From: Bacteroidota bacterium
Lineage (GTDB): Bacteria; Bacteroidota; Bacteroidia; Flavobacteriales; Weeksellaceae
Length of the DNA: 26,092 bases
Assembly: GCA_023433225.1 (NCBI GenBank)
Contig: JAEZDQ010000007.1
Span: forward strand, 1 to 26,092
Reading direction: 5' to 3'
The notes beneath the pieces are model-generated. The model had not been told where the DNA came from. It worked only from the letters and a program-made list of their open reading frames with translations, and made no database searches. Numbering within the stretch: the first letter of the stretch is position 1; every line of letters starts with the position of its first letter. The position numbers were made by a program, and so were the translations under genes. Below, piece by piece: positions 1 to 6,859 of this stretch.

Positions 1-342
1 CTGGCCGATGATCATAAATGGGGTACCGTCGATTTTCCCCATGCCTCCAACCATGGCTTTGTCATCACCAAAACCTCTGTCGCCGTGCAGTTCCAGAAAT
101 GTATTGTCGGTGATGGAATAAATATAATCCAAAGAATAAGGCCTTGAAGGGTGGCGAGAAAGCTGAACTTTTTGCCAGGGCGTCAGGTTGGAATAAATCT
201 TTTTCTTGGATTCTTCAATGGTAAATTCTATCTGTTTACAAGCTTGGTTTACGTCAACCCCGTTTTCTTCTCCTACAATCTTGCAGCTGTCCAACTGCTC
301 CTGCAGCTCCTTGATGGGTTGTTCGAAATCTAAATATTCCAT
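1..342 (-). CDS. accA: Acetyl-CoA carboxylase carboxyltransferase subunit alpha (5' part, cut by window edge)
   Basis: This is the alpha subunit of the carboxyltransferase that moves the carboxyl group from carboxybiotin to acetyl-CoA, giving malonyl-CoA for fatty acid synthesis in the cytoplasm. The 114 visible codons begin MEYLDFEQPIKELQEQ and contain the family's N-terminal helical region. They continue into TPWQKVQLSRHPSRPYSLDY and LELHGDRGFGDDKA, which are highly characteristic of AccA. The frame is open to base 1, so roughly the last two thirds of a normal protein of about 320 residues lies outside the window. The ATG at 342 is preceded by an AAAGAGA stretch and by a TATATTTG -7 element at 365-372. 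The partner subunit AccD is at 18874 on the other strand, so the two are not co-transcribed. Identification is secure. Confidence 0.95.
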   Translation of the reverse strand, partial: MEYLDFEQPIKELQEQLDSCKIVGEENGVDVNQACKQIEFTIEESKKKIYSNLTPWQKVQLSRHPSRPYSLDYIYSITDNTFLELHGDRGFGDDKAMVGGMGKIDGTPFMIIGQ

Positions 343-364
343 AGTCTCTTTTCTCTTTGAAGGA

Positions 365-372
365 CAAATATA
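365..372 (-). promoter_or_regulatory. -7 promoter element for accA
   Basis: On the minus strand this reads TATATTTG, a full match to the Bacteroidota housekeeping -7 consensus TAnnTTTG. It would start transcription about 18 nt before the accA ATG. I see no good -33 TTTG at the usual 19-20 nt spacing. This suggests accA has its own promoter rather than depending only on readthrough from the ctlX-type gene 85 nt upstream. Confidence 0.5.
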
Positions 373-427
373 CTAAGTCTTGTTTTAATTTATGGGATTG
401 GTCGAATTGATTTGATGAAACCACGCA

Positions 428-1381
428 TTAAGCTTTGGGCAAAAACACTTCCGCCATCATGCAGCGTGCACTTCCGCCGCCCAAAGTTTCAATGGTATTG
501 ATGTCAACGGCAATAATCGGGTTGTATTTTTCAATGGTATCAATTTGGTATTTGGTCAATGAATCATAGGCCGTCTGTGACATTACCAGATATTTGGAAT
601 CACCCATTCCGCCTACCTGAAGCATATTTCCCGCGAATTTATGCATTTGGTCTTCCGTGATTTCAACGATTTCTTTACCGGAATTAATCAAAGTTTCCGC
701 AACCAGTTTTCGTTCAGATTTATGGTCGATTGTATCGAGGCAAATCACTGCGTATTGATCTGCCACACACATCATCACATTGGTATGGTAGATTTGCTGA
801 CGTTGTCCGTTCACTGTTTGGTTAGCTTCGAAAAGGACTGGTGTATATTCGAAATCTTCACAGAACTCCATAAAAAGTTCTTCCTCGGTCCGTGGTGAAA
901 CCGCTGCATAAGCAATTTTAAGTTCACGGTCCAGAATGATGCTTCCGGTTCCTTCCAAAAAGATATCATCGTTTTCTGCATCGGTATAATCCATGATTTC
1001 TTCGGCTTCGAATCCTTTTTCTTCAAGGAGTTCCAATACATCGTCTTCCCGTCTTTCTTCCCGCCGGTTTTTGGCAAACATTGGATACAAAGCAATCATT
1101 TTATTTTCATGAAAAGAAATCCAGTTATTCGGGAAAATAGAGTCGGGGGTATGCGGTTTGGGCGTGTCTTTCAGTACAATGACATTTACGCCGTGTTCAC
1201 GCAATTTGGTAACCATATTTCTAAATTCCGTGAGGGCTTTTTCCTGAATGGATTCGGCATTTTCGTCCGTTTGACTCTGGAAATAATTGTTGACGGCCGT
1301 TTCTTCGTTGAAACGGAAATCAATCGGTTCAATCATCAATATGGTGTTAGTGTATTGTTTCATTTTGAATTTAGAAGTCAT
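428..1381 (-). CDS. ctlX: CtlX-type citrulline hydrolase (guanidino-group modifying fold)
   Basis: This 317-residue protein belongs to the amidinotransferase/arginine deiminase superfamily and most resembles the CtlX group, thought to hydrolyse citrulline to ornithine, CO2 and ammonia. Visible active-site features are Asp80 in DSIFPNNW, Glu143 in FLEGTG, His199 in IYHTNVMM and the nucleophile Cys307 in GGGSARCMMAE near the C-terminus. Together these give the Cys-His-Glu/Asp arrangement of the fold. The start at 1381 gives MTSKFKMKQYTN; the internal Met at 1363 (MKQYTNTILMIEP) matches the usual length of relatives better and may be the true start. It lies 72 nt downstream of a second guanidino-modifying enzyme on the same strand, so the pair may form an arginine-citrulline-ornithine route. 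The fold and class are secure; the exact substrate is inferred from family membership. Confidence 0.85.
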   Translation of the reverse strand: MTSKFKMKQYTNTILMIEPIDFRFNEETAVNNYFQSQTDENAESIQEKALTEFRNMVTKLREHGVNVIVLKDTPKPHTPDSIFPNNWISFHENKMIALYPMFAKNRREERREDDVLELLEEKGFEAEEIMDYTDAENDDIFLEGTGSIILDRELKIAYAAVSPRTEEELFMEFCEDFEYTPVLFEANQTVNGQRQQIYHTNVMMCVADQYAVICLDTIDHKSERKLVAETLINSGKEIVEITEDQMHKFAGNMLQVGGMGDSKYLVMSQTAYDSLTKYQIDTIEKYNPIIAVDINTIETLGGGSARCMMAEVFLPKA

Positions 1382-1405
1382 ATTTTAGTAATTTTATTTT
1401 GATGG

Positions 1406-1428
1406 GCTTCGACAAGCTCAGCCTGACG
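1406..1428. repeat. Short intergenic repeat, copy 1 (CTTCGACAAGCTCAGCCTGACG type)
   Basis: The spacer between the two guanidino-modifying genes contains GCTTCGACAAGCTCAGCC followed by TGACG. The core CTTCGACAAGCTCAG resembles a short repeat that I recall as scattered between genes in many Bacteroidota and some other bacterial genomes. A degenerate copy sits in the next spacer of the same cluster at 2412-2432. Confidence 0.6.
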
Positions 1429-1453
1429 ATATGATGTTTTTTTAATAAATAAA

Positions 1454-2368
1454 TCATTCTCTAATCAACGGCATCGTCGAGCACCTTAAAAGTCCGCCCA
1501 TTCGGGAAACATTTCGGTAAGGGATTTCCTCAACGGTCATTCCCCAAACTTCTCTCATGTGGTTATTCAGTCGTGTGAAATTCTTTTCCGAAACTACAAT
1601 TTCAGGTGAAATGGAAAATACATTCGGGCACATCCAATACATTTCTTCTTGGGTTACTTCGAAAACATTGTCACGCCCGAAAAGGGAAATCAAAATATCA
1701 TAGTGCATGGGATTCAGAAATCCGTCTTTATAAATGATAGCTTTGTTGAGGCCGACCGGCTGAAAAGTACAGTCCAGATGCAGGATTCCTTTGTACGGGT
1801 CAAAATCATTTTTGATTAGCTCCATATCGATTACCCATTTATTCGGAAATAAATCTTTAAAAAACTGTACAGCTTCGAAGTTGGTTCTCGCGGTTTTAAA
1901 GTTTTTATAATCGGCTTGTTTGTAGGTCCCGACAAACATAAATTCATTCCATAAAATCACATCGCCGCCTTCCACATCTACGGTTTCCGGGACATGAACC
2001 ACTTTGTCTTTCGGAATGGAGCTGATGATTCTTTCATAGGCTTCCTGTTCATCGGCACGGTCAGGGATAATGTTGGCAATGATGAATTTGTCATCAATCG
2101 CCATTCCTACATCACGCGCAAAAACCTGGTTGCAATCTTCCAATACCCAAGGCCGGAAAACCTGAACTTGATGCTTTTTCAACACTTTTTCAAATTCGCC
2201 CATTTCATATGCGACATCCTCTTCTTTCGGATATTGATTGAGCTTTACGCTTTCATAAGATTTGGAATCGTATGTTTCTTCCAAAGTAGGTTCATTGCCC
2301 ATGGAATCAGGGATTCCGAGGACAACGGCTTCTAATTTAGATGTTTCATTTTTTACGTTTAAAATCAT
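1454..2368 (-). CDS. Arginine deiminase / dimethylarginine dimethylaminohydrolase-like enzyme
   Basis: This 304-residue protein of the arginine deiminase/DDAH superfamily probably hydrolyses a guanidino group on arginine or a related compound, giving citrulline and ammonia or an amine. The active-site series is visible in order: Arg85-Asp86 in FARDVGMA, Glu133 and Asp136 in VEGGDV, His198 in ILHLDCTF and the nucleophile Cys296 in MGGLLRCSTMPL, nine residues from the C-terminus. It is shorter than classical ArcA (about 400 residues), as expected for the DDAH-like group. It lies between the amidohydrolase gene (118 nt upstream) and the CtlX-like gene (72 nt downstream), all on the minus strand. 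A citrulline-hydrolysing neighbour favours arginine as the substrate, but agmatine, methylarginine or another guanidino compound cannot be excluded. Confidence 0.85.
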   Translation of the reverse strand: MILNVKNETSKLEAVVLGIPDSMGNEPTLEETYDSKSYESVKLNQYPKEEDVAYEMGEFEKVLKKHQVQVFRPWVLEDCNQVFARDVGMAIDDKFIIANIIPDRADEQEAYERIISSIPKDKVVHVPETVDVEGGDVILWNEFMFVGTYKQADYKNFKTARTNFEAVQFFKDLFPNKWVIDMELIKNDFDPYKGILHLDCTFQPVGLNKAIIYKDGFLNPMHYDILISLFGRDNVFEVTQEEMYWMCPNVFSISPEIVVSEKNFTRLNNHMREVWGMTVEEIPYRNVSRMGGLLRCSTMPLIRE

Positions 2369-2411
2369 AGTTAAAATGGAGGTTGGTTTTTGTGGATGTC
2401 GGAAAGTTTAA

Positions 2412-2432
2412 TTCGACAAGCTAAGCAAGACG
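2412..2432. repeat. Short intergenic repeat, degenerate copy 2
   Basis: TTCGACAAGCTAAGCAAGACG matches TTCGACAAGCTCAGCCTGACG at 1408-1428 in 18 of 21 positions. Both copies are in the same orientation and lie in consecutive spacers of one gene cluster. The differences are at the central C/A and the CT/AA dinucleotide. Confidence 0.5.
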
Positions 2433-2486
2433 GTTAAATTGAATTAATATTTAATTAAACACCATCATCCACATTCGGCAATAAAA

Positions 2487-3461
2487 TCATTTTTCGATTC
2501 CTAAAACTTTCAATCCGTTTAGGGTGGCGATGTTGGCGAGTTGTTCCACATCATAAAAATGGCAGGATTCCAGCATCACACGGAGTTCAGTCCATAAATC
2601 CCCGTCAGAGAAAGGTTTGTAAATATCGTTGATGTTGTCAGTCCCGAAGGCTACGCAAATTCCGGCCGGAACCATTTCGTCTACTGGTGTCATCGAGTTG
2701 TGACTGGGTGCAAGCCGTTCGGTGCGGTTGTGGTCGATCCAAGCGGTAGGGCAGGAGATGACGTGCATATCGGCTTCTTTGATTAAACCGTACAATTCCA
2801 TTCTGTATTTTTTCGGATGTGCGGCAACCGAAATCGAATGAACTGCAGTTACTTTTCCTTGCATTCCGTGTTCGATGGTTTTTCTTGCCAATTGTTCGGT
2901 TTCTTTTTCTTCGTCCGTATTGAATTGATCCACATGGACGTGAACCAATTTCCCTTTGGATTTTGCCGTGCTTAACAAAATATCCAAATGCTCATCTTCG
3001 CGCCCGAAATCTTTGGCCGGCAAACCGCCGATGATATCCACGAAATCGACAGACAAATCAAACCATTGACGGGCTTTAGGGTCGATTACACCTTTCAAAA
3101 CCTGATTGGCAAAACGGATTTCGATGTCTTTTCCGTAGTTGTCTTTCAGTCTTTGAGCAGCAATCATGCTTCGGTCTTCGATGACTTCATCGACATCAAT
3201 AAAAGTTCCGACTGCCTGCGCTCCCTGTTCCAGAAAGTGGTTGATCGCGCGTTCCATTCTCGCATAAATATCGTCCACGCTCGAATTCCGTTTCATGTCG
3301 TCAACCAAATGCCATTTTTCTTTCAAATAAGAATTCGTAAATGAAAAGGTTTCTTTTGTGAGCGAATACGCACGATCTAAATGGGCGTGGGTATTTACCC
3401 ATCCTCCTTTTTCTTTGATTCTTTCCAGTACCGCATCTTTGGGACTCATATTGTTTTGCAT
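2487..3461 (-). CDS. Amidohydrolase, cytosine deaminase-like, substrate unknown
   Basis: This is a metal-dependent hydrolase of the amidohydrolase TIM-barrel superfamily, related to cytosine deaminase. With Met at 3461 as residue 1 (324 aa), the metal ligands are His25 and His27 (NTHAHLDRAY), His176 (HVHVDQFN), His208 (AVHSISVAAH) and Asp275 (FGTDNI). Aligned by eye to E. coli CodA (HCDEIDD), the catalytic Glu is Gln179 here. The protein also lacks most of the N- and C-terminal beta-sandwich and is about 100 residues shorter than CodA. An open frame extends upstream to 3530, but a well-spaced promoter (3478-3509) lies inside that extension, so the start must be at 3461 or 3449 (MSPKDAVLER). 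Cytosine is doubtful as the substrate. The neighbours suggest a nitrogen compound linked to arginine or citrulline use, which is inference only. Confidence 0.8.
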   Translation of the reverse strand: MQNNMSPKDAVLERIKEKGGWVNTHAHLDRAYSLTKETFSFTNSYLKEKWHLVDDMKRNSSVDDIYARMERAINHFLEQGAQAVGTFIDVDEVIEDRSMIAAQRLKDNYGKDIEIRFANQVLKGVIDPKARQWFDLSVDFVDIIGGLPAKDFGREDEHLDILLSTAKSKGKLVHVHVDQFNTDEEKETEQLARKTIEHGMQGKVTAVHSISVAAHPKKYRMELYGLIKEADMHVISCPTAWIDHNRTERLAPSHNSMTPVDEMVPAGICVAFGTDNINDIYKPFSDGDLWTELRVMLESCHFYDVEQLANIATLNGLKVLGIEK

Positions 3462-3477
3462 ACGTTCGAAGTTTTCG

Positions 3478-3509
3478 CAAAAATAAGGAATTATACCGCA
3501 GCAGTCAAA
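3478..3509 (-). promoter_or_regulatory. Complete -33/-7 promoter for the amidohydrolase-deiminase-CtlX cluster
   Basis: On the minus strand TTTG (3509-3506) is followed after exactly 20 nt by TATTTTTG (3485-3478). This matches the Bacteroidota TTTG-N(19-20)-TAnnTTTG promoter at both elements and is the best-formed promoter in the window. Predicted transcription starts near 3474, giving a leader of about 13 nt to the ATG at 3461 or 25 nt to that at 3449. It rules out the longer frame that begins at 3530. Confidence 0.7.
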
Positions 3510-3548
3510 TCTTAAAAAATAATTATTCACCCATTTTGAAATGATTTC

Positions 3549-3556
3549 TATCTTTG
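3549..3556 (+). promoter_or_regulatory. -7 promoter element for the DUF7935-like gene
   Basis: TATCTTTG matches TAnnTTTG in full and ends 19 nt before the ATG at 3576. There is no clear -33 element at the normal spacing. It is divergent from the promoter at 3478-3509. Confidence 0.5.
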
Positions 3557-3575
3557 TCCGAATAAAAATGAAAGA

Positions 3576-4097
3576 ATGGATTCAAATACGATGTGGACAG
3601 TGGTAATTGCACTTTTACCGGGCGTTTTGGTCGCCGGGATTGCTTATTTATTGATTGAAAAATTTCTCCAAAATGATCGCTACCGGCGTGAAATAGAAGT
3701 GCGAAAAATCAATACTTCACAGATTGTCCCGCAACGTCTGGGTGCCTATGAACGCATGGCATTGTTTCTGGAAAGGATTAAACCCACCGGCTTGGCACGA
3801 CGGATCTCACCTCAGTCCACCGCTAAAAATTACGAAACCCTCATCATCCAAACAGTCCAAGGTGAATGGGAACACAACCTCAGCCAACAAATTTATGTCA
3901 ATCCCGATACTTGGAAGCTCATTTATTCCGCCAAAAACGCAACCCAAAACTTCATACGCCAATGTGCACATGAAGTAGGTGAAGAAGCTACTGCCGAACA
4001 ATTACAGGAACACATTATCCGTAAATCTATTCAGGAAAACGCTCCTTCCAATGATGCCCTGCTCAAATTACAAGTGGACATCCAAGGGGATTTATAA
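3576..4097 (+). CDS. DUF7935-like membrane-anchored protein
   Basis: This 173-residue protein of unknown function is of a type I recall in Flavobacteriia genomes (DUF7935 family, name from memory). One hydrophobic segment at about residues 7-27 (VVIALLPGVLVAGIAYLLI) should anchor it in the inner membrane. It is followed by a basic, polar segment and the phrases VPQRLGAYERMALFLERI and EWEHNLSQQIYV, which are the family's recognisable core. The remaining soluble part looks alpha-helical. The start is set by a -7 element at 3549-3556; an internal Met at 3591 is possible. It is divergent from the amidohydrolase cluster and 95 nt upstream of dapA, which has its own -7 element, so it is probably a single-gene unit. 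No catalytic motif is visible. Confidence 0.75.
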   Translation: MDSNTMWTVVIALLPGVLVAGIAYLLIEKFLQNDRYRREIEVRKINTSQIVPQRLGAYERMALFLERIKPTGLARRISPQSTAKNYETLIIQTVQGEWEHNLSQQIYVNPDTWKLIYSAKNATQNFIRQCAHEVGEEATAEQLQEHIIRKSIQENAPSNDALLKLQVDIQGDL

Positions 4098-4180
4098 GCC
4101 AATTCCATCAAAAAATTTAAGTTTTATATTTAGTTTAATCCTAAATTTATTCCTATGCTCCAAAATTAAATAATTACCAC

Positions 4181-4188
4181 TAATTTTG
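4181..4188 (+). promoter_or_regulatory. -7 element abutting the dapA start
   Basis: TAATTTTG matches TAnnTTTG in full and is followed by only four bases (TAAG) before the dapA ATG at 4193. With the box centred at -7, transcription would start at or one base before the A of the start codon, implying a leaderless message. The same TAnnTTTG-N4-ATG layout is seen at bamD. Confidence 0.5.
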
Positions 4189-4192
4189 TAAG

Positions 4193-5071
4193 ATGGATAA
4201 ATTAACAGGAACCGGCATTGCGCTTATCACGCCTTTCAACGAAAACAGAGAAATCGATTACCCCGCTTTGGAAAAACTGGTGGATCATACCGTTAACGGT
4301 GGTGTAGAATATTTGGTTTGCTTAGGCACAACCGCAGAAACACCCACGCTGAATGAAAAAGAAAAAGCCGAAATCCTTGCTGTCATAAAATCTGCCAACG
4401 CCGGCCGGTTGCCTTTGGTCGTCGGGATTGGTGGCAACAATACCGAAGAAGTAAAATCTGAATTTAATACAACGGATTTATCTGATTTTATAGCAGTTCT
4501 TTCAGCATCACCCGCTTACAACAGACCCAACCAAGAAGGAATCTACCAACATTACAAAGCACTTGCAGAAAACACTGACGTCCCGATTATTCTTTACAAT
4601 GTTCCCAGCCGAACCGGATCCAACATCAATCCGGAAACGACTTTGCGATTGGCCCATGATTTCAAAAACATCATCGCCATCAAAGAAGCATCGCCCAATT
4701 TCCTCCAAAGTACAGAAATCCTGAAAGATAAGCCCAATGGGTTTGAAGTCATTTCCGGCGACGACGAATTCGGACTTCCGATGACCTTGGCCGGAGGTAA
4801 AGGTGTCATTGCAGTGATCGCGCAAGGGCTGCCCCAAGCATATACAAAAATGATCCGTTTGGGTTTAAACCGTCAAGTAGATGAGGCTTATCAAATCCAT
4901 TACCAATTAATGGACATCATACGTGCCATTTACATCGAAGGAAACCCCAGTGGAATCAAATCTTTATTGGACCACCAAGGAATCTGTAAGTCCTTTACCA
5001 GATTGCCTTTGGTACCTGCATCTGAAGAGTTATCCCGAAAAATCAAATCATTACTGGAAAATATTAATTAA
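4193..5071 (+). CDS. dapA: 4-hydroxy-tetrahydrodipicolinate synthase
   Basis: DapA condenses pyruvate with aspartate semialdehyde, the first committed step toward diaminopimelate and lysine. The 292-residue protein has the normal length and all key residues: Thr46-Thr47 in CLGTTAETPT, Tyr109 in PAYNRPNQEG, Tyr135 in ILYNVPSRTG with Arg140, and the Schiff-base lysine Lys164 in IAIKEASPN. The protein begins MDKLTGTGIALITPF, matching the family N-terminus with no alternative start, which matters because a -7 promoter element ends just 4 nt before the ATG. The ferritin gene follows after 11 nt and is probably co-transcribed. Identification is secure. Confidence 0.97.
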   Translation: MDKLTGTGIALITPFNENREIDYPALEKLVDHTVNGGVEYLVCLGTTAETPTLNEKEKAEILAVIKSANAGRLPLVVGIGGNNTEEVKSEFNTTDLSDFIAVLSASPAYNRPNQEGIYQHYKALAENTDVPIILYNVPSRTGSNINPETTLRLAHDFKNIIAIKEASPNFLQSTEILKDKPNGFEVISGDDEFGLPMTLAGGKGVIAVIAQGLPQAYTKMIRLGLNRQVDEAYQIHYQLMDIIRAIYIEGNPSGIKSLLDHQGICKSFTRLPLVPASEELSRKIKSLLENIN

Positions 5072-5082
5072 AATTTCAAATC

Positions 5083-5580
5083 ATGATCAAGCAAAATATA
5101 ATTGACGCATTGAACAACCAAGTCGAAGCTGAGGCCGCCGCTTCACAACTCTATCTGGCAATGGCTTCTTGGGCCGATGCCCGGGGGCTGGAGGGGATTT
5201 CGGAATTTCTTTTCTCGCATTCGGACGAAGAAAGGATGCACATGCTGAAACTCATTCGCTTCATCAACGAACGCGGTGGTAGTGCCATTATCCCATCTTT
5301 GCACATGCCGAGGCAAGATTTTACCAACCTCAATGAAATCTTCACCATGTTGCTGGAACACGAAGTGAAGGTCTCCGAAATGATCAACGACATCGTCGAT
5401 TTAACTTTAAAAGAAAAAGATTACACCACCCATAATTTTTTACAATGGTATGTTTCCGAACAAATCGAAGAGGAACGTTTGGCGAGGATTATTTTGGACA
5501 AATTAAAACTCATCGGTGACGACAAAGGCGGTATGTACCTCTTTGACAGGGATATTTCAACCTTCAACCGCCCCGCATAG
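5083..5580 (+). CDS. ftnA: Non-heme ferritin
   Basis: This is a 24-subunit iron storage protein that oxidises Fe(II) and stores it as a mineral core in the cytoplasm. The 165-residue sequence matches bacterial FtnA along its full length. The ferroxidase ligands are in place: Glu17 (VEAEAAASQLY), Tyr24, Glu50 and His53 (DEERMHML), Glu94 (LEHEVKVSEM), and Glu126-Gln127 and Glu130 in WYVSEQIEEE. No heme-binding Met typical of bacterioferritin is apparent, and the C-terminus (YLFDRDISTFN) is FtnA-like. It starts 11 nt after the dapA stop, so it probably shares that promoter. Pairing of lysine synthesis with iron storage looks like positional linkage rather than a shared pathway. Confidence 0.95.
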   Translation: MIKQNIIDALNNQVEAEAAASQLYLAMASWADARGLEGISEFLFSHSDEERMHMLKLIRFINERGGSAIIPSLHMPRQDFTNLNEIFTMLLEHEVKVSEMINDIVDLTLKEKDYTTHNFLQWYVSEQIEEERLARIILDKLKLIGDDKGGMYLFDRDISTFNRPA

Positions 5581-5640
5581 TTTTGGATTTCATTAACAAG
5601 TTGCCGCAAGCATTTGTAGTATGTTTGTGCAAATATTTTA

Positions 5641-5648
5641 TACCTTTG
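5641..5648 (+). promoter_or_regulatory. -7 element abutting the bamD start
   Basis: TACCTTTG matches TAnnTTTG in full and ends four bases before the bamD ATG at 5653, the same spacing as at dapA. A TTTG at 5613-5616 lies 24 nt upstream and another at 5624-5627 lies 13 nt upstream; neither spacing is ideal. It is the likely promoter of the bamD-to-recN operon, with a leaderless or nearly leaderless message. Confidence 0.5.
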
Positions 5649-5652
5649 CCAA

Positions 5653-6498
5653 ATGTTTAAAAAAATAGGAATAATCGCGGTGGTTTTGCTCTTGGCCGTA
5701 TCTTGTAACAAACGATACGAAGCGGCCATGAAGAGTACCGATAAGGATTTGATTTTACAAACCGCAAATGAATTTTTCGCAGAAGGTAAATGGCCTTTTG
5801 CGGTGGAATTATATACCAAAGTTGCTTCTTCGTTCTCCGGCACTGAAGAAGCTGCAAACATCCTGTATAATAGTGCCGAAGCAAATTTCCAAGATAAAAA
5901 TTACCGTTTGGCTGCCCATCAGTTTAAGAATTTTTATGTCACCAATCCCGCAGACCCGAGAGCCGAAGACGCCGCTTTCAAATCCGCATACGCATATTAC
6001 ACCGATTCTCCAAAATACAATTTAGACCAAACCAGTACCTATAATGCGATGAATGAATTGCAATCCTTTATCAATGCTTTCCCGGAATCGCCAAAAGTAG
6101 AAGAAGCCAATGGCTATATCAATGAATTGCGTGAAAAGTTGGAGAAAAAGGCATTTGAAATCGCGAAAATTTACCATAAAACATTGAAATTTAAAGCGGC
6201 AGCACTTGCATTCGACAATATGTTGGATGATTATCCCGATACCAAATACCGCGAAGAAGCCATGATGTACTCATTGCGATCCAAATATGAATTGGCAGTG
6301 AATTACAGCCGGTTTGAAACCGCTGAGCTCAGGCTGCAAAATACGGTTACTCAGTATAAATTGTTGGTAAAAGCTTATCCAAACACGAAATTCAAAGAGG
6401 AAGCTGATAAACTCCTGAAAAAAACCGAAGAGGAAATAACCAAGCACAAGGAGTTGGCAATGAAAATTGAAAAAAACAAAAAGTCCGACCAATTATAA
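5653..6498 (+). CDS. bamD: Outer membrane protein assembly factor BamD (lipoprotein)
   Basis: BamD is the essential lipoprotein of the BAM complex, which inserts beta-barrel proteins into the outer membrane. The 281-residue protein starts with a lipoprotein signal, MFKKIGIIAVVLLLAVSC, with the lipidated Cys at position 18. It continues as tetratricopeptide-like helical repeats: EFFAEGKWPFAVELYTKV, ANFQDKNYRLAAHQFKNF, and the later LKFKAAALAFDNML with DDYPDTKYREEAM. The C-terminus is lysine-rich. No other Met precedes the lipobox, so the start at 5653 is firm. It is the first gene of a five-gene operon; rpoZ follows after 24 nt. Identification rests on lipobox, repeats, length and the well-known gene order. 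Confidence 0.93.
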   Translation: MFKKIGIIAVVLLLAVSCNKRYEAAMKSTDKDLILQTANEFFAEGKWPFAVELYTKVASSFSGTEEAANILYNSAEANFQDKNYRLAAHQFKNFYVTNPADPRAEDAAFKSAYAYYTDSPKYNLDQTSTYNAMNELQSFINAFPESPKVEEANGYINELREKLEKKAFEIAKIYHKTLKFKAAALAFDNMLDDYPDTKYREEAMMYSLRSKYELAVNYSRFETAELRLQNTVTQYKLLVKAYPNTKFKEEADKLLKKTEEEITKHKELAMKIEKNKKSDQL

Positions 6499-6522
6499 AT
6501 CGAATATTAATAAATTATCAAT

Positions 6523-6852
6523 ATGAACTTCAAAGACATAGATGCTCCAACTTCTACTGAAACTTTCAACAGAGGGATCATTGAAGAAAAAACTGGAAAT
6601 GTTTACCAATCCATCGTAATCATGGGTAAACGCGCGGAACAAATCAACCAAGAAATGAAAACCGAGTTGCTTCAGAAATTAGATGAATTTGCTTCTCACA
6701 CAGATTCTTTGGAAGAAATTTTTGAAAACCGTGAACAAATCGAAGTTTCCAAGTTTTATGAAAGGCTTCCGAAATCGACCTCAATTGCCATCAAAGAATG
6801 GATGGACGGCGATATTTATTACCGGATTCCTGACGAAGAGGATTTGAAATAA
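6523..6852 (+). CDS. rpoZ: DNA-directed RNA polymerase omega subunit, Bacteroidota type
   Basis: This 109-residue protein is the Bacteroidota form of the omega subunit, which helps fold and assemble the beta' subunit of RNA polymerase. It carries the short omega/Rpb6 helical signature around YQSIVIMGKRAEQIN (about residues 27-41), then an acidic and helical extension ending IPDEEDLK. It is longer and more divergent than E. coli omega. Placement between bamD and coaBC is the usual arrangement in this phylum and supports the call; in many other bacteria rpoZ also neighbours coaBC. coaBC starts 7 nt after its stop. Confidence 0.88.
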   Translation: MNFKDIDAPTSTETFNRGIIEEKTGNVYQSIVIMGKRAEQINQEMKTELLQKLDEFASHTDSLEEIFENREQIEVSKFYERLPKSTSIAIKEWMDGDIYYRIPDEEDLK

Positions 6853-6859
6853 CATTGAA

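Noticed and set aside
151..333. 60-residue plus-strand open frame at the left edge
   Set aside because: It lies antisense to the clear accA coding sequence and has no family resemblance.
811..1095. 94-residue minus-strand frame within the CtlX-like gene
   Set aside because: It is a shifted frame of a well-conserved gene; no start signal and no recognisable product.
4128..4146. ATTTAG-N7-CTAAAT inverted repeat before dapA
   Set aside because: A/T-rich with no T-run; might end the DUF7935-like transcript but is no better than chance in this sequence.
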